A DNA stretch of 64,000 nt from Capilliphycus salinus (lineage in GTDB: Bacteria > Cyanobacteriota > Cyanobacteriia > Cyanobacteriales > Microcoleaceae), in assembly GCF_047276495.1 (NCBI RefSeq), contig NZ_CP178543.1, forward strand, positions 6,634,001 through 6,698,000. The letters are read 5' to 3'. The notes below the pieces were generated by a model. That model was given only the letters and a program-made list of their open reading frames with translations. It did no database searches and was not told where the DNA came from. Shown piece by piece: positions 1 to 7,392 of this stretch. Position numbers and translations under genes: made by a program. Each line of letters starts with the position of its first letter. Within the stretch, counting starts at the first letter, position 1.

Positions 1-1
1 T

Positions 2-610
2 AAGCAGGTCGTTCAAAACTTAAAAACTACCCTGAGTTTGTACTATGCTTGTTCGGCTTTATTATTTCTTTCTATCCAAATCGTTTATATCCCCTTTCCT
101 CTGTTTTTAACCAATATTTTGGGCGCGACAAACGACCAAGTTTTATGGATTACGTTGGCTCGTTCTTTGGTAGAAACCTATTTTTATCTTCGGGTTGGTC
201 AGTTAGTTCAAAGCGGAAATAGTATTCGTTTACAAGCAATAGCGGCTGCGGTGAGAATTGGCATCTTTGTTATATTAACCCTATTGGCTTTATTTCATCC
301 CAGTCCATATAGTTTGGCGATTATTACCTTGACTCACCTGTTAACCGGGTTAACTTGGGCGGTGATAGGAGTATCGGGGACAACATCTGTAGCCCGACTT
401 TCTCCCCGAGGTCAAGAAGGGGGCGCCATCGGGATTTATAATTCTGTAATTGGCTGTTCTACGATTTTTGGATCGTTGCTGAGTGTGTTTTTAGTGGCGA
501 CTCAGGGCTATGTGGTTTGTTTTGCAGTGGGTACGGTGTTGATGAGTTTAACCACAGTCTGTTTGTGGGGGTTGGGAAGCGTCACACCCCAAGTCAGCCG
601 ACAGCAGTAA
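2..610 (+). CDS. MFS-type transporter, C-terminal part (cut by window start)
   Basis: The frame is open from base 2 and ends with TAA at 608-610, so the gene begins outside the window. The visible ~202 residues contain about six hydrophobic segments, as in the second half of a 12-helix major facilitator. A short basic loop with ARLSPRGQEG sits between two helices, a position where MFS proteins carry a conserved cytoplasmic loop; the glycine-rich stretch after it also fits. An in-frame TTG at 38 is unlikely to be the true start because the reading frame continues upstream without a stop. Substrate cannot be told. The assignment as an MFS permease rests on helix pattern and loop composition, not on a diagnostic motif. 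Confidence 0.6.
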   Translation, partial: KQVVQNLKTTLSLYYACSALLFLSIQIVYIPFPLFLTNILGATNDQVLWITLARSLVETYFYLRVGQLVQSGNSIRLQAIAAAVRIGIFVILTLLALFHPSPYSLAIITLTHLLTGLTWAVIGVSGTTSVARLSPRGQEGGAIGIYNSVIGCSTIFGSLLSVFLVATQGYVVCFAVGTVLMSLTTVCLWGLGSVTPQVSRQQ

Positions 611-731
611 ACCGAATTTGATCAAAGATCTACCAAAATCTTTTAATTGATGTATAATCATCGGTTAAGGATAAATACCTTGCCCAATATACCCTGAAGG
701 AGACGGTAACGGCGAAGATGATCAAGAGTCA

Positions 732-920
732 ATGACAACAAGCAAATTCTTCTGTAAAAAGTTCGGTACTTCACGACACGTAAGCGCAAAAGCTTGGTAT
801 CGTCTTCACTTATCGTTTGTTGCTGAAAATTTCAGCTTGAGTAACGAAGCGTTTGAGATTTTCCACCAAGTCGATAGCGAATGGTTTGAAGCAACTTTGA
901 TGTTAAGCTTGTTAGAATAG
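732..920 (+). CDS. small hypothetical protein, 62 aa
   Basis: ATG-started frame of 62 codons rich in aromatic residues, with a basic N-terminal third (KFFCKKFGTSRHVSAK) and an acidic C-terminal half. I do not recognise the family. Upstream, AAGGAG at about 697 is too far for direct use. A five-codon mini-ORF (718-735, ATG to TGA) overlaps the start in the arrangement aATGA, which would allow coupled translation. No signal peptide or membrane segment is seen. It lies alone between the MFS gene and a lipoprotein gene. It could be a genuine small cyanobacterial gene or chance; the overlapping mini-ORF is the only support beyond length. Confidence 0.4.
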   Translation: MTTSKFFCKKFGTSRHVSAKAWYRLHLSFVAENFSLSNEAFEIFHQVDSEWFEATLMLSLLE

Positions 921-1052
921 AGGGAATAAATATCAGACTGCAAAGGGAATCAATTCGGCTCAAACCGACCCTAGATTTCCGATACTGTCCTCAGCCTAAC
1001 ATCAGGTCACACGATAATTTTTGACCCCATTGAAATTACTCCTCACGATAGC

Positions 1053-1090
1053 TTGACATTCTGTTAAAACTTGCCTTATCCTAAGGCGAG
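1053..1090 (+). promoter_or_regulatory. candidate promoter with palindrome over the -10
   Basis: A consensus TTGACA lies at 1053-1058, followed after 18 bases by TATCCT (1077-1082, four of six to TATAAT). The -10 is embedded in an inverted repeat: CTTGCCTTA (1070-1078) and TAAGGCGAG (1082-1090), eight of nine bases complementary. It sits 63 bases upstream of the lipoprotein start. The overlap of a palindrome with the -10 suggests a repressor site; this is inference. Confidence 0.4.
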
Positions 1091-1152
1091 CTTAATTTGT
1101 CCCAAGCCTTAAAATTCATCTGTTCAACTGACGACCCTTATAAGGAGAAAAC

Positions 1153-1572
1153 ATGAAACGAGTTTCCTTTCTCTTCGTTCTTTTAGCGACTGTTTCTTTC
1201 GGAACCCTCACCGCTTGTCAACAAACGGACCCCAATCCCGAAACCCCCGCAGAAATTGAAACCCCCGCAGAAACCCCCGCAGAAACCCCCGCAACTCCCG
1301 AACCCGAAGCCACAACTACTCCTCAGTCTTCTGTTGAGACTCCCGAAGAACAAGCGGTTGAAACTCCATCCGACGATGCGGGTGTCTCCGCAACTCCGGT
1401 TGTATCTCCCGAGGGTGAAACTTCAGAAGTATCTCAACCTGTTCTAATTGAAGAAGAAAATACTCTGATTGAAGACAGTGCTAGCGATATGGGTGAAGTT
1501 GAGTCTGGTATGGAACAAGAGTCCTTATCCACTGAAGAAATTGAACCCGCAGTAGAAGAACCTGCACAGTAA
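1153..1572 (+). CDS. Pro/Glu/Thr-rich lipoprotein, 139 aa
   Basis: The first 22 residues form a lipoprotein signal peptide: basic start (MKR), hydrophobic core, and lipobox LTAC with the modified cysteine at residue 22. A good ribosome binding site (AAGGAG) lies eight bases before the ATG. The rest is low complexity, dominated by repeats of ETPAE and later acidic Glu/Ser stretches, with no recognisable folded domain. Such acidic, proline-rich lipoproteins probably act as extended tethers or spacers at the envelope, but the function is unknown. The N-terminal ETPAE repeats come from near-identical DNA repeats, so length may vary between strains. Confidence 0.75.
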   Translation: MKRVSFLFVLLATVSFGTLTACQQTDPNPETPAEIETPAETPAETPATPEPEATTTPQSSVETPEEQAVETPSDDAGVSATPVVSPEGETSEVSQPVLIEEENTLIEDSASDMGEVESGMEQESLSTEEIEPAVEEPAQ

Positions 1573-1663
1573 TTTCCAATTCCGTTTCAGTCTATCAAAT
1601 CACAGGGAAAACTTCCTTAGAAATCAGCTTCTAACAGAAGTTTTGGTGCATCATAAAACTCAA

Positions 1664-1690
1664 GAATCCCCTGCTTTTTGCGGGGGATTC
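1664..1690 (+). terminator. strong hairpin between lipoprotein and membrane protein genes
   Basis: GAATCCCCTGC (1664-1674) and GCGGGGGATTC (1680-1690) form an 11-bp stem with one U-G pair and a five-base T loop. No T-run follows, so it could be a terminator, a processing signal or an attenuator. A TTG codon at 1678 lies inside this hairpin and is therefore a poor start for the next gene. Confidence 0.5.
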
Positions 1691-1707
1691 TCCATAGGGA
1701 AAATCCG

Positions 1708-2157
1708 ATGAGTACAACTCAGTCAAAACCCACTTTCAATCTCGCTCAAACCTTAAACCGTAAAGAATGGGTAGAAGCCATTCTGTTATTTTCCATCTCA
1801 ACCGGAATCAGTTGGTATCTGGATATGATTCCGCTACCCATGACACCTTTAATACTGGGAATAGGTTTGATAATCGCCGGAATTAGCATCGGCTTCTATA
1901 GCCTAGAAATGGTTTTAGTTGCCTGGAGTATTTTAACCTTACTGGGTGTAGTTTTTATGGCTTCAATTGCGGTTTTTGTACCGCTAACCTCGCTGAAAGT
2001 TATCGCCATTGCCATGATTACCCTTCTCGTCGGTGCCACGAGTGGAAGCGTCATGTTTTGGTTGATTCAAAGAAGACTATTTCTCAGTTTAGGTCGAAAT
2101 AAAGCAGTTCTTGTTGCCAGCTTGATGATTGCTTTGGGCCTACTTTTTCCCTACTAA
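1708..2157 (+). CDS. hypothetical four-helix membrane protein, 149 aa
   Basis: I chose ATG 1708 (MSTTQSK) because the longer frame begins with TTG inside the preceding hairpin. After about 30 polar residues there are four strong hydrophobic segments: about 28-45 (with IPLPMTP just after), 50-67, 72-95 and 98-115, and a final one at the C-terminus after a basic RRLFLSLGRNK loop, giving four to five helices. I do not recognise the family. It ends 27 bases before the SLC13-type permease and could be co-transcribed with it, but nothing in the sequence assigns a role. Confidence 0.6.
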   Translation: MSTTQSKPTFNLAQTLNRKEWVEAILLFSISTGISWYLDMIPLPMTPLILGIGLIIAGISIGFYSLEMVLVAWSILTLLGVVFMASIAVFVPLTSLKVIAIAMITLLVGATSGSVMFWLIQRRLFLSLGRNKAVLVASLMIALGLLFPY

Positions 2158-2184
2158 ATTTATCTCTTTCTCCTTGAAAGTTTT

Positions 2185-3987
2185 ATGGAAATCACCTTGA
2201 CTCTGAGTCTGTTAGTTGTCGCCTTAATTGCCTTTATCTTTGAGTGGCTTCCGGTCGATATTACGGCAATTTGTGTGACAATTGTTTTAATGGTTTTGGG
2301 GTTGGTAACGCCAGAAGAAGGAATTGCGGGTTTTGGCAACTCGGCAACAATTACCGTGATGGCAATGTTTATTTTGAGTGCGGGAATTACTCGCACCGGC
2401 GTTGTACAAGTTGCCCGAGATTTATTAACAAAATGGGGAGGAAATAACCTCACTCAGCAAATTGTGGTGATGGGAATTATTGTCGGCCCGATTAGTGGGT
2501 TTATTAATAATACCGCAGTTGTGGCGATTTTTCTCCCCATTATTGAAGATTGGTGCAAAAGACAGCGAATTTCGGTTTCAAAGCTGTTAATGCCCCTTTC
2601 TTTTGTGACCATTTTAGGGGGGATGATTACCCTAATTGGAACTTCCACCAATATTCTAGCCAGCGGCGTTTCTAAAAAGCTCGGATATGGTGAGTTTAGT
2701 ATCTTTCAGTTTACCCAACTGGGAATTTTAACCTTTATCATCGGGTTAATTTATCTGGCTTTTATCGCGCCAAAACTTATCCCGAACCGCAAAGGGCTAA
2801 CCGATGAATTTATCGGTCAAGATTATGACATCAAGGAGTATTTCAGCGAATTAATTATTACTCCCCGTTCGAGTCTGGTCGGACAAACGCTCAACCGCAG
2901 TGAAATTCAACGCAAGTTTGACCTAGACGTTCTCGAAATTCTTCAAAATGGGGTGCGTTTTTCTCAACCATTAGGCGATAAAGTTTTAGGAATTGGCGAT
3001 ATTTTAGTGGTGCGGAGTAGCAAAGATGATTTGCTCAAAATTCGGGAAGAACGGGGGTTAAGTTTGTTACCCGATGTTCAGTTTAAAGCAGACGAAATTG
3101 AATCGATTTTAACCTCAGAAGAAGAAAAGATTGGCGAAGTTTTAATCCTTTCCAACTCCCGTCTAATTGGGACAACGCTCAAAGATTTACGCTTCCGACA
3201 ACGCTACAACGCGACCGTTTTAGCCATCCGTCGTGGTGCGGAATTATTGCGAGGTCGTTTGGGTCGGATTCCCTTACGTTTTGGTGATTTGTTGTTAGTT
3301 CAAGGCCCGAAACAGAGTTTTATTGGTTTACAAACAACCCGAGAACTTCTCGTTTTAGAACAACAAAATGTGGAAAGCCTTCGCACCGATAAAGCCTTAA
3401 TTGCGGTATTAATTACCGTTGGGGTGATTGGGGTTGCGGCTTTTGACCTGTTACCCATTTTAGTTACCGCTTTAATTGGGGTGGTTTTAATGATTATTAC
3501 CGGTTGTCTCAAACCGGGGGAAATTTACGGCGCCGTCCGTTGGGATGTGATTTTTTTATTGGCCGGTTTGATTCCTTTAGGAACAGCAATGGATAAATCC
3601 GGCGCCACCGAATTACTCGCCAATTTTATTGTCGGTTTGGGGGGAAATCTTTCGGGGTATTGGATATTAACCTTTTTCTTTGTTGCGACTTCTTTACTCA
3701 CCGAAATTCTTTCTAATAATGCTTCGGTGGTGTTAATGATTCCCATCGCCGTACAAGTGGCTAACAGTTTAAATCTCAATCCTTTAGCCTTTATGTTTGC
3801 GGTAACATTTGCCGCTTCTAACAGCTTTATGACTCCCATTGGCTACCAAACCAATACGATGGTTTATGGGCCTGGAGGATACAAGTTTTTGGACTTTATG
3901 CGCGTCGGCGGCCCCCTCAATTTATTAATGGCAATTGTCACGCCTTTATTAATTGTCTGGCTGTACGGTTTACAACCGGTTAACTAA
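2185..3987 (+). CDS. SLC13/DASS-type permease with two RCK_C domains, 600 aa
   Basis: Inner-membrane anion (dicarboxylate/sulfate-type) or related sodium-coupled transporter. Two membrane halves carry the paired NNT-like motifs of the family: FINNTAVVAIFLP near residues 106-119, with GTSTNIL at 152-158, and LSNNASVVLMIP in the second half. Between the halves sit two soluble TrkA-C/RCK_C-like domains (about 220-290 and 317-387), each with the pattern 'S.LVGQTL...GD.LLV'. This architecture is known in bacteria, and RCK_C domains of this fold can bind nucleotides, including cyclic di-AMP in some families. The actual ligand and substrate are not evident. Next to the c-di-AMP riboswitch block downstream, a link to ion homeostasis is plausible. 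Confidence 0.85.
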   Translation: MEITLTLSLLVVALIAFIFEWLPVDITAICVTIVLMVLGLVTPEEGIAGFGNSATITVMAMFILSAGITRTGVVQVARDLLTKWGGNNLTQQIVVMGIIVGPISGFINNTAVVAIFLPIIEDWCKRQRISVSKLLMPLSFVTILGGMITLIGTSTNILASGVSKKLGYGEFSIFQFTQLGILTFIIGLIYLAFIAPKLIPNRKGLTDEFIGQDYDIKEYFSELIITPRSSLVGQTLNRSEIQRKFDLDVLEILQNGVRFSQPLGDKVLGIGDILVVRSSKDDLLKIREERGLSLLPDVQFKADEIESILTSEEEKIGEVLILSNSRLIGTTLKDLRFRQRYNATVLAIRRGAELLRGRLGRIPLRFGDLLLVQGPKQSFIGLQTTRELLVLEQQNVESLRTDKALIAVLITVGVIGVAAFDLLPILVTALIGVVLMIITGCLKPGEIYGAVRWDVIFLLAGLIPLGTAMDKSGATELLANFIVGLGGNLSGYWILTFFFVATSLLTEILSNNASVVLMIPIAVQVANSLNLNPLAFMFAVTFAASNSFMTPIGYQTNTMVYGPGGYKFLDFMRVGGPLNLLMAIVTPLLIVWLYGLQPVN

Positions 3988-4172
3988 TTTATCCCCCGAT
4001 TGATTAGACAGAGAAGGAAGATTTTAGATCTTCTTTCTCTCAGAAGATAGAGAAAAATTTATCAAGCCTTTGAAAGATTACTCCTAAAGCAAGATGAGAA
4101 TCTAGCCCCCAATTGAGTACAGTAAAAAAAGATTCAATTTTTGTAGATATTGATAACAGGAGATTTAAAATA

Positions 4173-4538
4173 GTGCATAGCGATATTAGAACCGAACAAC
4201 AAAAAAATTCCGATATTCAACAACCGATGAACCCCGAGGAAGTTGATCCCAAACAAAGAGAGGAACACAAAGCCGAATTACAAGAAAAGGGGAATAAACT
4301 AACCGGAAACCCCGGCGATCGCATTGATGATTCTATGTCGATCGAAGAAAAAGCAAAACAAGTCGCCGTTGATGCGCCCGATCCCACAGGCGATCATATC
4401 GTCGTTCCCACTTATTTTATCGTAGAAGGTGAAGACGGCGAAAAAGAAGCGCTACACCACGTTAAAGACGCCGAAGAAATTTCTGATGTGGTTCGTCAAG
4501 CGCGAATGGATGAAGACGGAAATCGCAAATGGTGGTAA
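4173..4538 (+). CDS. hypothetical acidic protein, 121 aa
   Basis: I chose GTG 4173 because an AGGAGA sequence lies nine bases before it; the longer TTG start at 4113 has no such support. The protein is hydrophilic and charged, with a Glu/Lys-rich middle and a conserved-looking end (PTYFIVEGEDGEKEALHHVKDAEE). No signal peptide, membrane segment or cysteine is present. The family is not recognised. It is followed by a clear terminator, so it looks like a single-gene unit. The composition suggests a small soluble cytoplasmic protein, possibly partly disordered at the N-terminus. Confidence 0.55.
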   Translation: MHSDIRTEQQKNSDIQQPMNPEEVDPKQREEHKAELQEKGNKLTGNPGDRIDDSMSIEEKAKQVAVDAPDPTGDHIVVPTYFIVEGEDGEKEALHHVKDAEEISDVVRQARMDEDGNRKWW

Positions 4539-4581
4539 GCTTGATAACTTGAGCAATTTTTACCCCATTCTTAGATAATAC

Positions 4582-4615
4582 AAAATCCCCGGTTTTTCGC
4601 GAAACTGGGGATTTT
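4582..4615 (+). terminator. rho-independent terminator
   Basis: AAAATCCCCGGTTT (4582-4595) pairs with AAACTGGGGATTTT (4602-4615), a 14-bp stem with one G-U pair and a six-base loop. The right arm ends in TTTT. It closes the 4173-4538 gene and separates it from the riboswitch leader. Confidence 0.75.
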
Positions 4616-4719
4616 ATCGATTAATCTTAATTAATTGTATAGAGTTCTTCCCTTTTGCAAACAAATGTGTTAAGCTACTCCCAGAAAGAGCAAGTCAGCC
4701 TAATCTATCGTCATTTTCG

Positions 4720-4855
4720 AGGCAGTGATGCTGAGAAAGATGAAGAACGGGGGAACCGATTTTTGGGGCGTATCTCTGACTCCCGACGAGTCGAGAAGGA
4801 TATCTCTCAATCCTAGCCCGTCAGCTAACTCCGTCGGCATTGAGGGAAGACTGAA
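4720..4855 (+). promoter_or_regulatory. candidate ydaO/yuaA (cyclic di-AMP) riboswitch
   Basis: Three conserved blocks of the ydaO/yuaA motif occur in order: CGGGGGAACC (4748-4757), TTTTTGGGGCG (4760-4770, where the family has TTTGGGGTGAAT-like sequence), and CCGTCAGCTAAC (4818-4829) followed by TCCGTCGGC. The flanking TCTCTCAAT (4803-4811) can pair with ATTGAGGGA (4839-4847), as the motif requires. The element is transcribed toward the 5173 permease. About 10 bases further on, GAATCGACAT and ATGTCTTGATTC can form a bulged hairpin that may be part of the expression platform. In other bacteria this class binds c-di-AMP and is generally an OFF switch for potassium, osmolyte and wall-related genes. 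Boundaries are approximate. Confidence 0.85.
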
Positions 4856-4972
4856 GAATCGACATAATTTTATGGCAATGTCTTGATTCTCTCGGTTGAA
4901 ACCATTGGTACTGCTCGCTTCTGTGTACCTATCTGTTTAATTGAGGCATTGTGAACCGTAAATTTTTAATGT

Positions 4973-5059
4973 GTTGGGTAGAAATTCTCTAAAACCCAAT
5001 TCAAATTCCATAATTTCAGTCCGTTGGGTGAGCGAGATTAAATTGTTCTCAAACCCAAC
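4973..5059. repeat. two GTTGGGT/ACCCAAC palindromic units
   Basis: Two inverted pairs lie in the leader between the riboswitch and its gene: TTGGGT (4974-4979) with ACCCAA (4994-4999), and GTTGGGT (5023-5029) with ACCCAAC (5053-5059). Both can form hairpins in the transcript. A further 8-bp hairpin (TTTCAAGG 5119-5126, CCTTGAAA 5137-5144) lies just before the start codon. They may be mobile palindromes or part of the leader's folding; the sequence does not decide. Confidence 0.45.
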
Positions 5060-5172
5060 TTAAACCGTTAAGATTTCTCTGATATCCAATCTTGGTTATC
5101 CCCAGAGAAGTCTAAATTTTTCAAGGCGAATAAACCCCTTGAAACCCCATCCATTCTTACAGGGTTACTGCT

Positions 5173-6510
5173 ATGAATACTGTTAACTCGTTGATCGCAG
5201 CCACAACGTTTATTTGCGTTATCTTCTTTATTACCACCGATTTTTTGCACCTGACTATCGCGGCTTTTCTGGGTGCATTAATCTTGATTTTCGTGCATAT
5301 AATGACCTTAAACGAAGCCGTTAACTACATCGGTCAAAGTTTCCCCACACTCGCCTTATTTTTCGGAGTAATGGTATTAGTTCGCGCCTTTGAACCGACG
5401 AACATTTTCGCCTATTTAGCCACAAAAATGGTGATGTTATCCAAAGGCGAAGGAAAAAGATTACTCCTCGGAATTGTTGCGATAACCACTCCCATTTGCG
5501 CCCTTCTCCCCAACGCCACAACGGTAATGTTACTCGCCCCTCTCATCCCACCCATTGCCACAAAAATCGGTATAGACTTCGTTCCCTTACTGATTTTAAT
5601 GGTTTTTGTGGCCAACAGTTCGGGATTATTAACCCTCGTTGGAGATCCGGCGACATTCATTGTCGGAGATGCGATTAACCTCAGTTTTACCGATTACTTA
5701 TTCCGCCTCAGTCTTGGCGGTGCGATTGCCGTTTTTAGTATCGTTCTTTTGTTACCAGTTTTATTTCCAAAAATCTGGAATCGCAAATTTCAAAACCTCG
5801 AAAAACTTCCCCAACCCCAAATTAATCATCCGAGAACCTTAGCCATTGGAGGTTTAATATTTGCTTTTGTGATTACCTTTTTTATCATTGGAGAATCCTT
5901 ACCCCTTCCCGTTTCTCCGGCTTCTGTCGCGTTACTCGGTGCGGCTTTGGCGTTGCTTTTAGCCCATCACAGCCACATTGATTCTATTAATAATATTCTC
6001 CGGGATCTCGACTGGAGTACATTATTATTTTTCATGTCTACATTTGTATTAATTGGAGGGCTGGAAAAAACCGGAGTGATTAACAGTTTGTCAATCGTTT
6101 TAGCCGCCTTAATTGGTCAAAATATTGCTTTGGGTTCAATTATTTTACTCTTTTTTGTCGGCTTGGTTTCCAGTGTGGTTCCAAATATTCCCCTAGTTGT
6201 GGCAATGGTTCCCCTCCTCAAACAATACTTAGTAAACGTCGGTTTGGTGGGCGCAGAAATTCTCACTCCCGGCTTTGAAGGACAATTACCCATAGAAGTT
6301 TTACCCCTATTTTATGCCATGATGTACGGTGCAACTTTAGGCGGAAACGGGACCTTACTCGGCGCTTCATCTAACATTGTCGCGGCGGGAATTTCCGAAC
6401 AAAACGGGCGCAATATTTCGTTTAAACGGTTCCTAAAATATGGATTACCTGTCATGGGAGTTCAGCTTGTGACCGCAGCCATATATGTGGGAATTGTATT
6501 CTTAATCTAA
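5173..6510 (+). CDS. ArsB/NhaD (ion transporter superfamily) permease, 445 aa
   Basis: Integral membrane ion or anion transporter with about 11-12 hydrophobic segments. Family marks are LPNATTVMLLAPL (112-124), LVGDPATFIVGDA (155-167), a VPNIPLVVAMVPLL repeat of the first motif in the second half, and GGNGTLLGASSNIVAAG near the C-terminus. These are the paired hairpin motifs of the ArsB/NhaD/P-protein branch. Substrate is unknown: sodium/proton exchange, arsenite and organic anions all occur in the branch. Its leader carries the candidate c-di-AMP riboswitch, which argues for a role in ion or osmotic balance. The next gene starts 22 bases downstream, so the two probably form one transcript. 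Confidence 0.85.
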   Translation: MNTVNSLIAATTFICVIFFITTDFLHLTIAAFLGALILIFVHIMTLNEAVNYIGQSFPTLALFFGVMVLVRAFEPTNIFAYLATKMVMLSKGEGKRLLLGIVAITTPICALLPNATTVMLLAPLIPPIATKIGIDFVPLLILMVFVANSSGLLTLVGDPATFIVGDAINLSFTDYLFRLSLGGAIAVFSIVLLLPVLFPKIWNRKFQNLEKLPQPQINHPRTLAIGGLIFAFVITFFIIGESLPLPVSPASVALLGAALALLLAHHSHIDSINNILRDLDWSTLLFFMSTFVLIGGLEKTGVINSLSIVLAALIGQNIALGSIILLFFVGLVSSVVPNIPLVVAMVPLLKQYLVNVGLVGAEILTPGFEGQLPIEVLPLFYAMMYGATLGGNGTLLGASSNIVAAGISEQNGRNISFKRFLKYGLPVMGVQLVTAAIYVGIVFLI

Positions 6511-6532
6511 ATTCAACTTAGACTAGATTTGT

Positions 6533-7168
6533 ATGCACCTGAAATTTTCTAAAGATCTAGAATCTTTACTCGAACGCTTGACAAGTAAACCTCTAACTCT
6601 GAAGGAGATTTTACAAGAAACTTCTGAGCGAGGATTGAGTTTAATGATTGGCTTAACTGTATTGCCTTTCCTGTTTCCAATGCCTCCTGGACTTTCAAGT
6701 ATTTTGGGCTTAGGATGTTTTTTGTTATCGTTGCAAATGGCTTGCGGACGATCTCAGCCTTGGCTACCCAAAAAAGTTGCTGATTTCTATTTCCCAGAAT
6801 CAGTGAGTCGGCATATCCTAAATAATCTACAGAAAGTAACTCGCTTCCTCGAAAAAATTGCTCGACCTCGAATGAAAAGAGTTGCTCAAAATCCTTCCAT
6901 GTGGAGAGTCAATGGATTTTCTATAGCATGGCTGTCAATTTTACTGGCTTTACCCATTCCCTTTACGAATTCTTTTCCGGCGGTGGCGATTTTAATCTTG
7001 GTGGTGGCTATGCTAGAAGTTGATGGGTTCCTGATGTGTATAGGGTACGTTTTAACTGCATTCAATACTGTATTTTTCGGCGGAATTATTTATGCAGTTT
7101 TATTCACTCCTAGCTGGATTATAAATTTGGCTCCTTCTTGGAGTTTCTTTCACCAGTTTTTTCCTTGA
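6533..7168 (+). CDS. ExoD-type membrane protein, 211 aa
   Basis: The protein resembles the ExoD family (named for an exopolysaccharide-related Rhizobium gene). It has an N-terminal amphipathic region with 'SLLERLTSKPLTLKEI', then FPMPPGLSSILGLG, a basic segment ending in RPRMKR, and four C-terminal hydrophobic segments with LPIPFTNSFPA. These Pro/Gly-rich P-P-G and P-I-P-F motifs recur in the two halves of the family. Biochemical function is not established for the family. It starts 22 bases after the riboswitch-associated permease and is likely co-expressed with it, so it may belong to the same envelope or osmotic response. Confidence 0.75.
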   Translation: MHLKFSKDLESLLERLTSKPLTLKEILQETSERGLSLMIGLTVLPFLFPMPPGLSSILGLGCFLLSLQMACGRSQPWLPKKVADFYFPESVSRHILNNLQKVTRFLEKIARPRMKRVAQNPSMWRVNGFSIAWLSILLALPIPFTNSFPAVAILILVVAMLEVDGFLMCIGYVLTAFNTVFFGGIIYAVLFTPSWIINLAPSWSFFHQFFP

Positions 7169-7303
7169 ATTTTATCAAATAGCTAGCAGTAACAATATTC
7201 TCGTTTGGCAGAATTTGAGCATTTCTGAGGTAACTTAAAATCAGGTTCCTAGTAGGTTGGTACATGAATTACAGTTCAATGCTTAAAAAATTCAGAAAAT
7301 CGT

Positions 7304-7318
7304 TCAAGTTGAACTTGA
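7304..7318. promoter_or_regulatory. perfect palindrome upstream of antiporter
   Basis: TCAAGTT (7304-7310), G, AACTTGA (7312-7318) is a perfect 7-bp inverted repeat, 75 bases before the antiporter start. With a one-base centre it cannot fold as a normal hairpin, so a dimeric-protein operator is the more natural reading. This is inference. Confidence 0.35.
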
Positions 7319-7392
7319 TTTTTTGTCAGACTAACTAGAGTTGTTGATTTCCCGAAAAATAGGTTATCGTTAGTATTTATTTTGATCAATGG

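Noticed and set aside
1678..1707. Longer TTG start for the 1708 membrane protein
   Set aside because: It lies inside a strong hairpin and adds an untypical basic segment.
4860..4890. Rho-independent terminator right after the riboswitch
   Set aside because: A bulged hairpin is present but no T-run follows, so I describe it only as possible expression platform.
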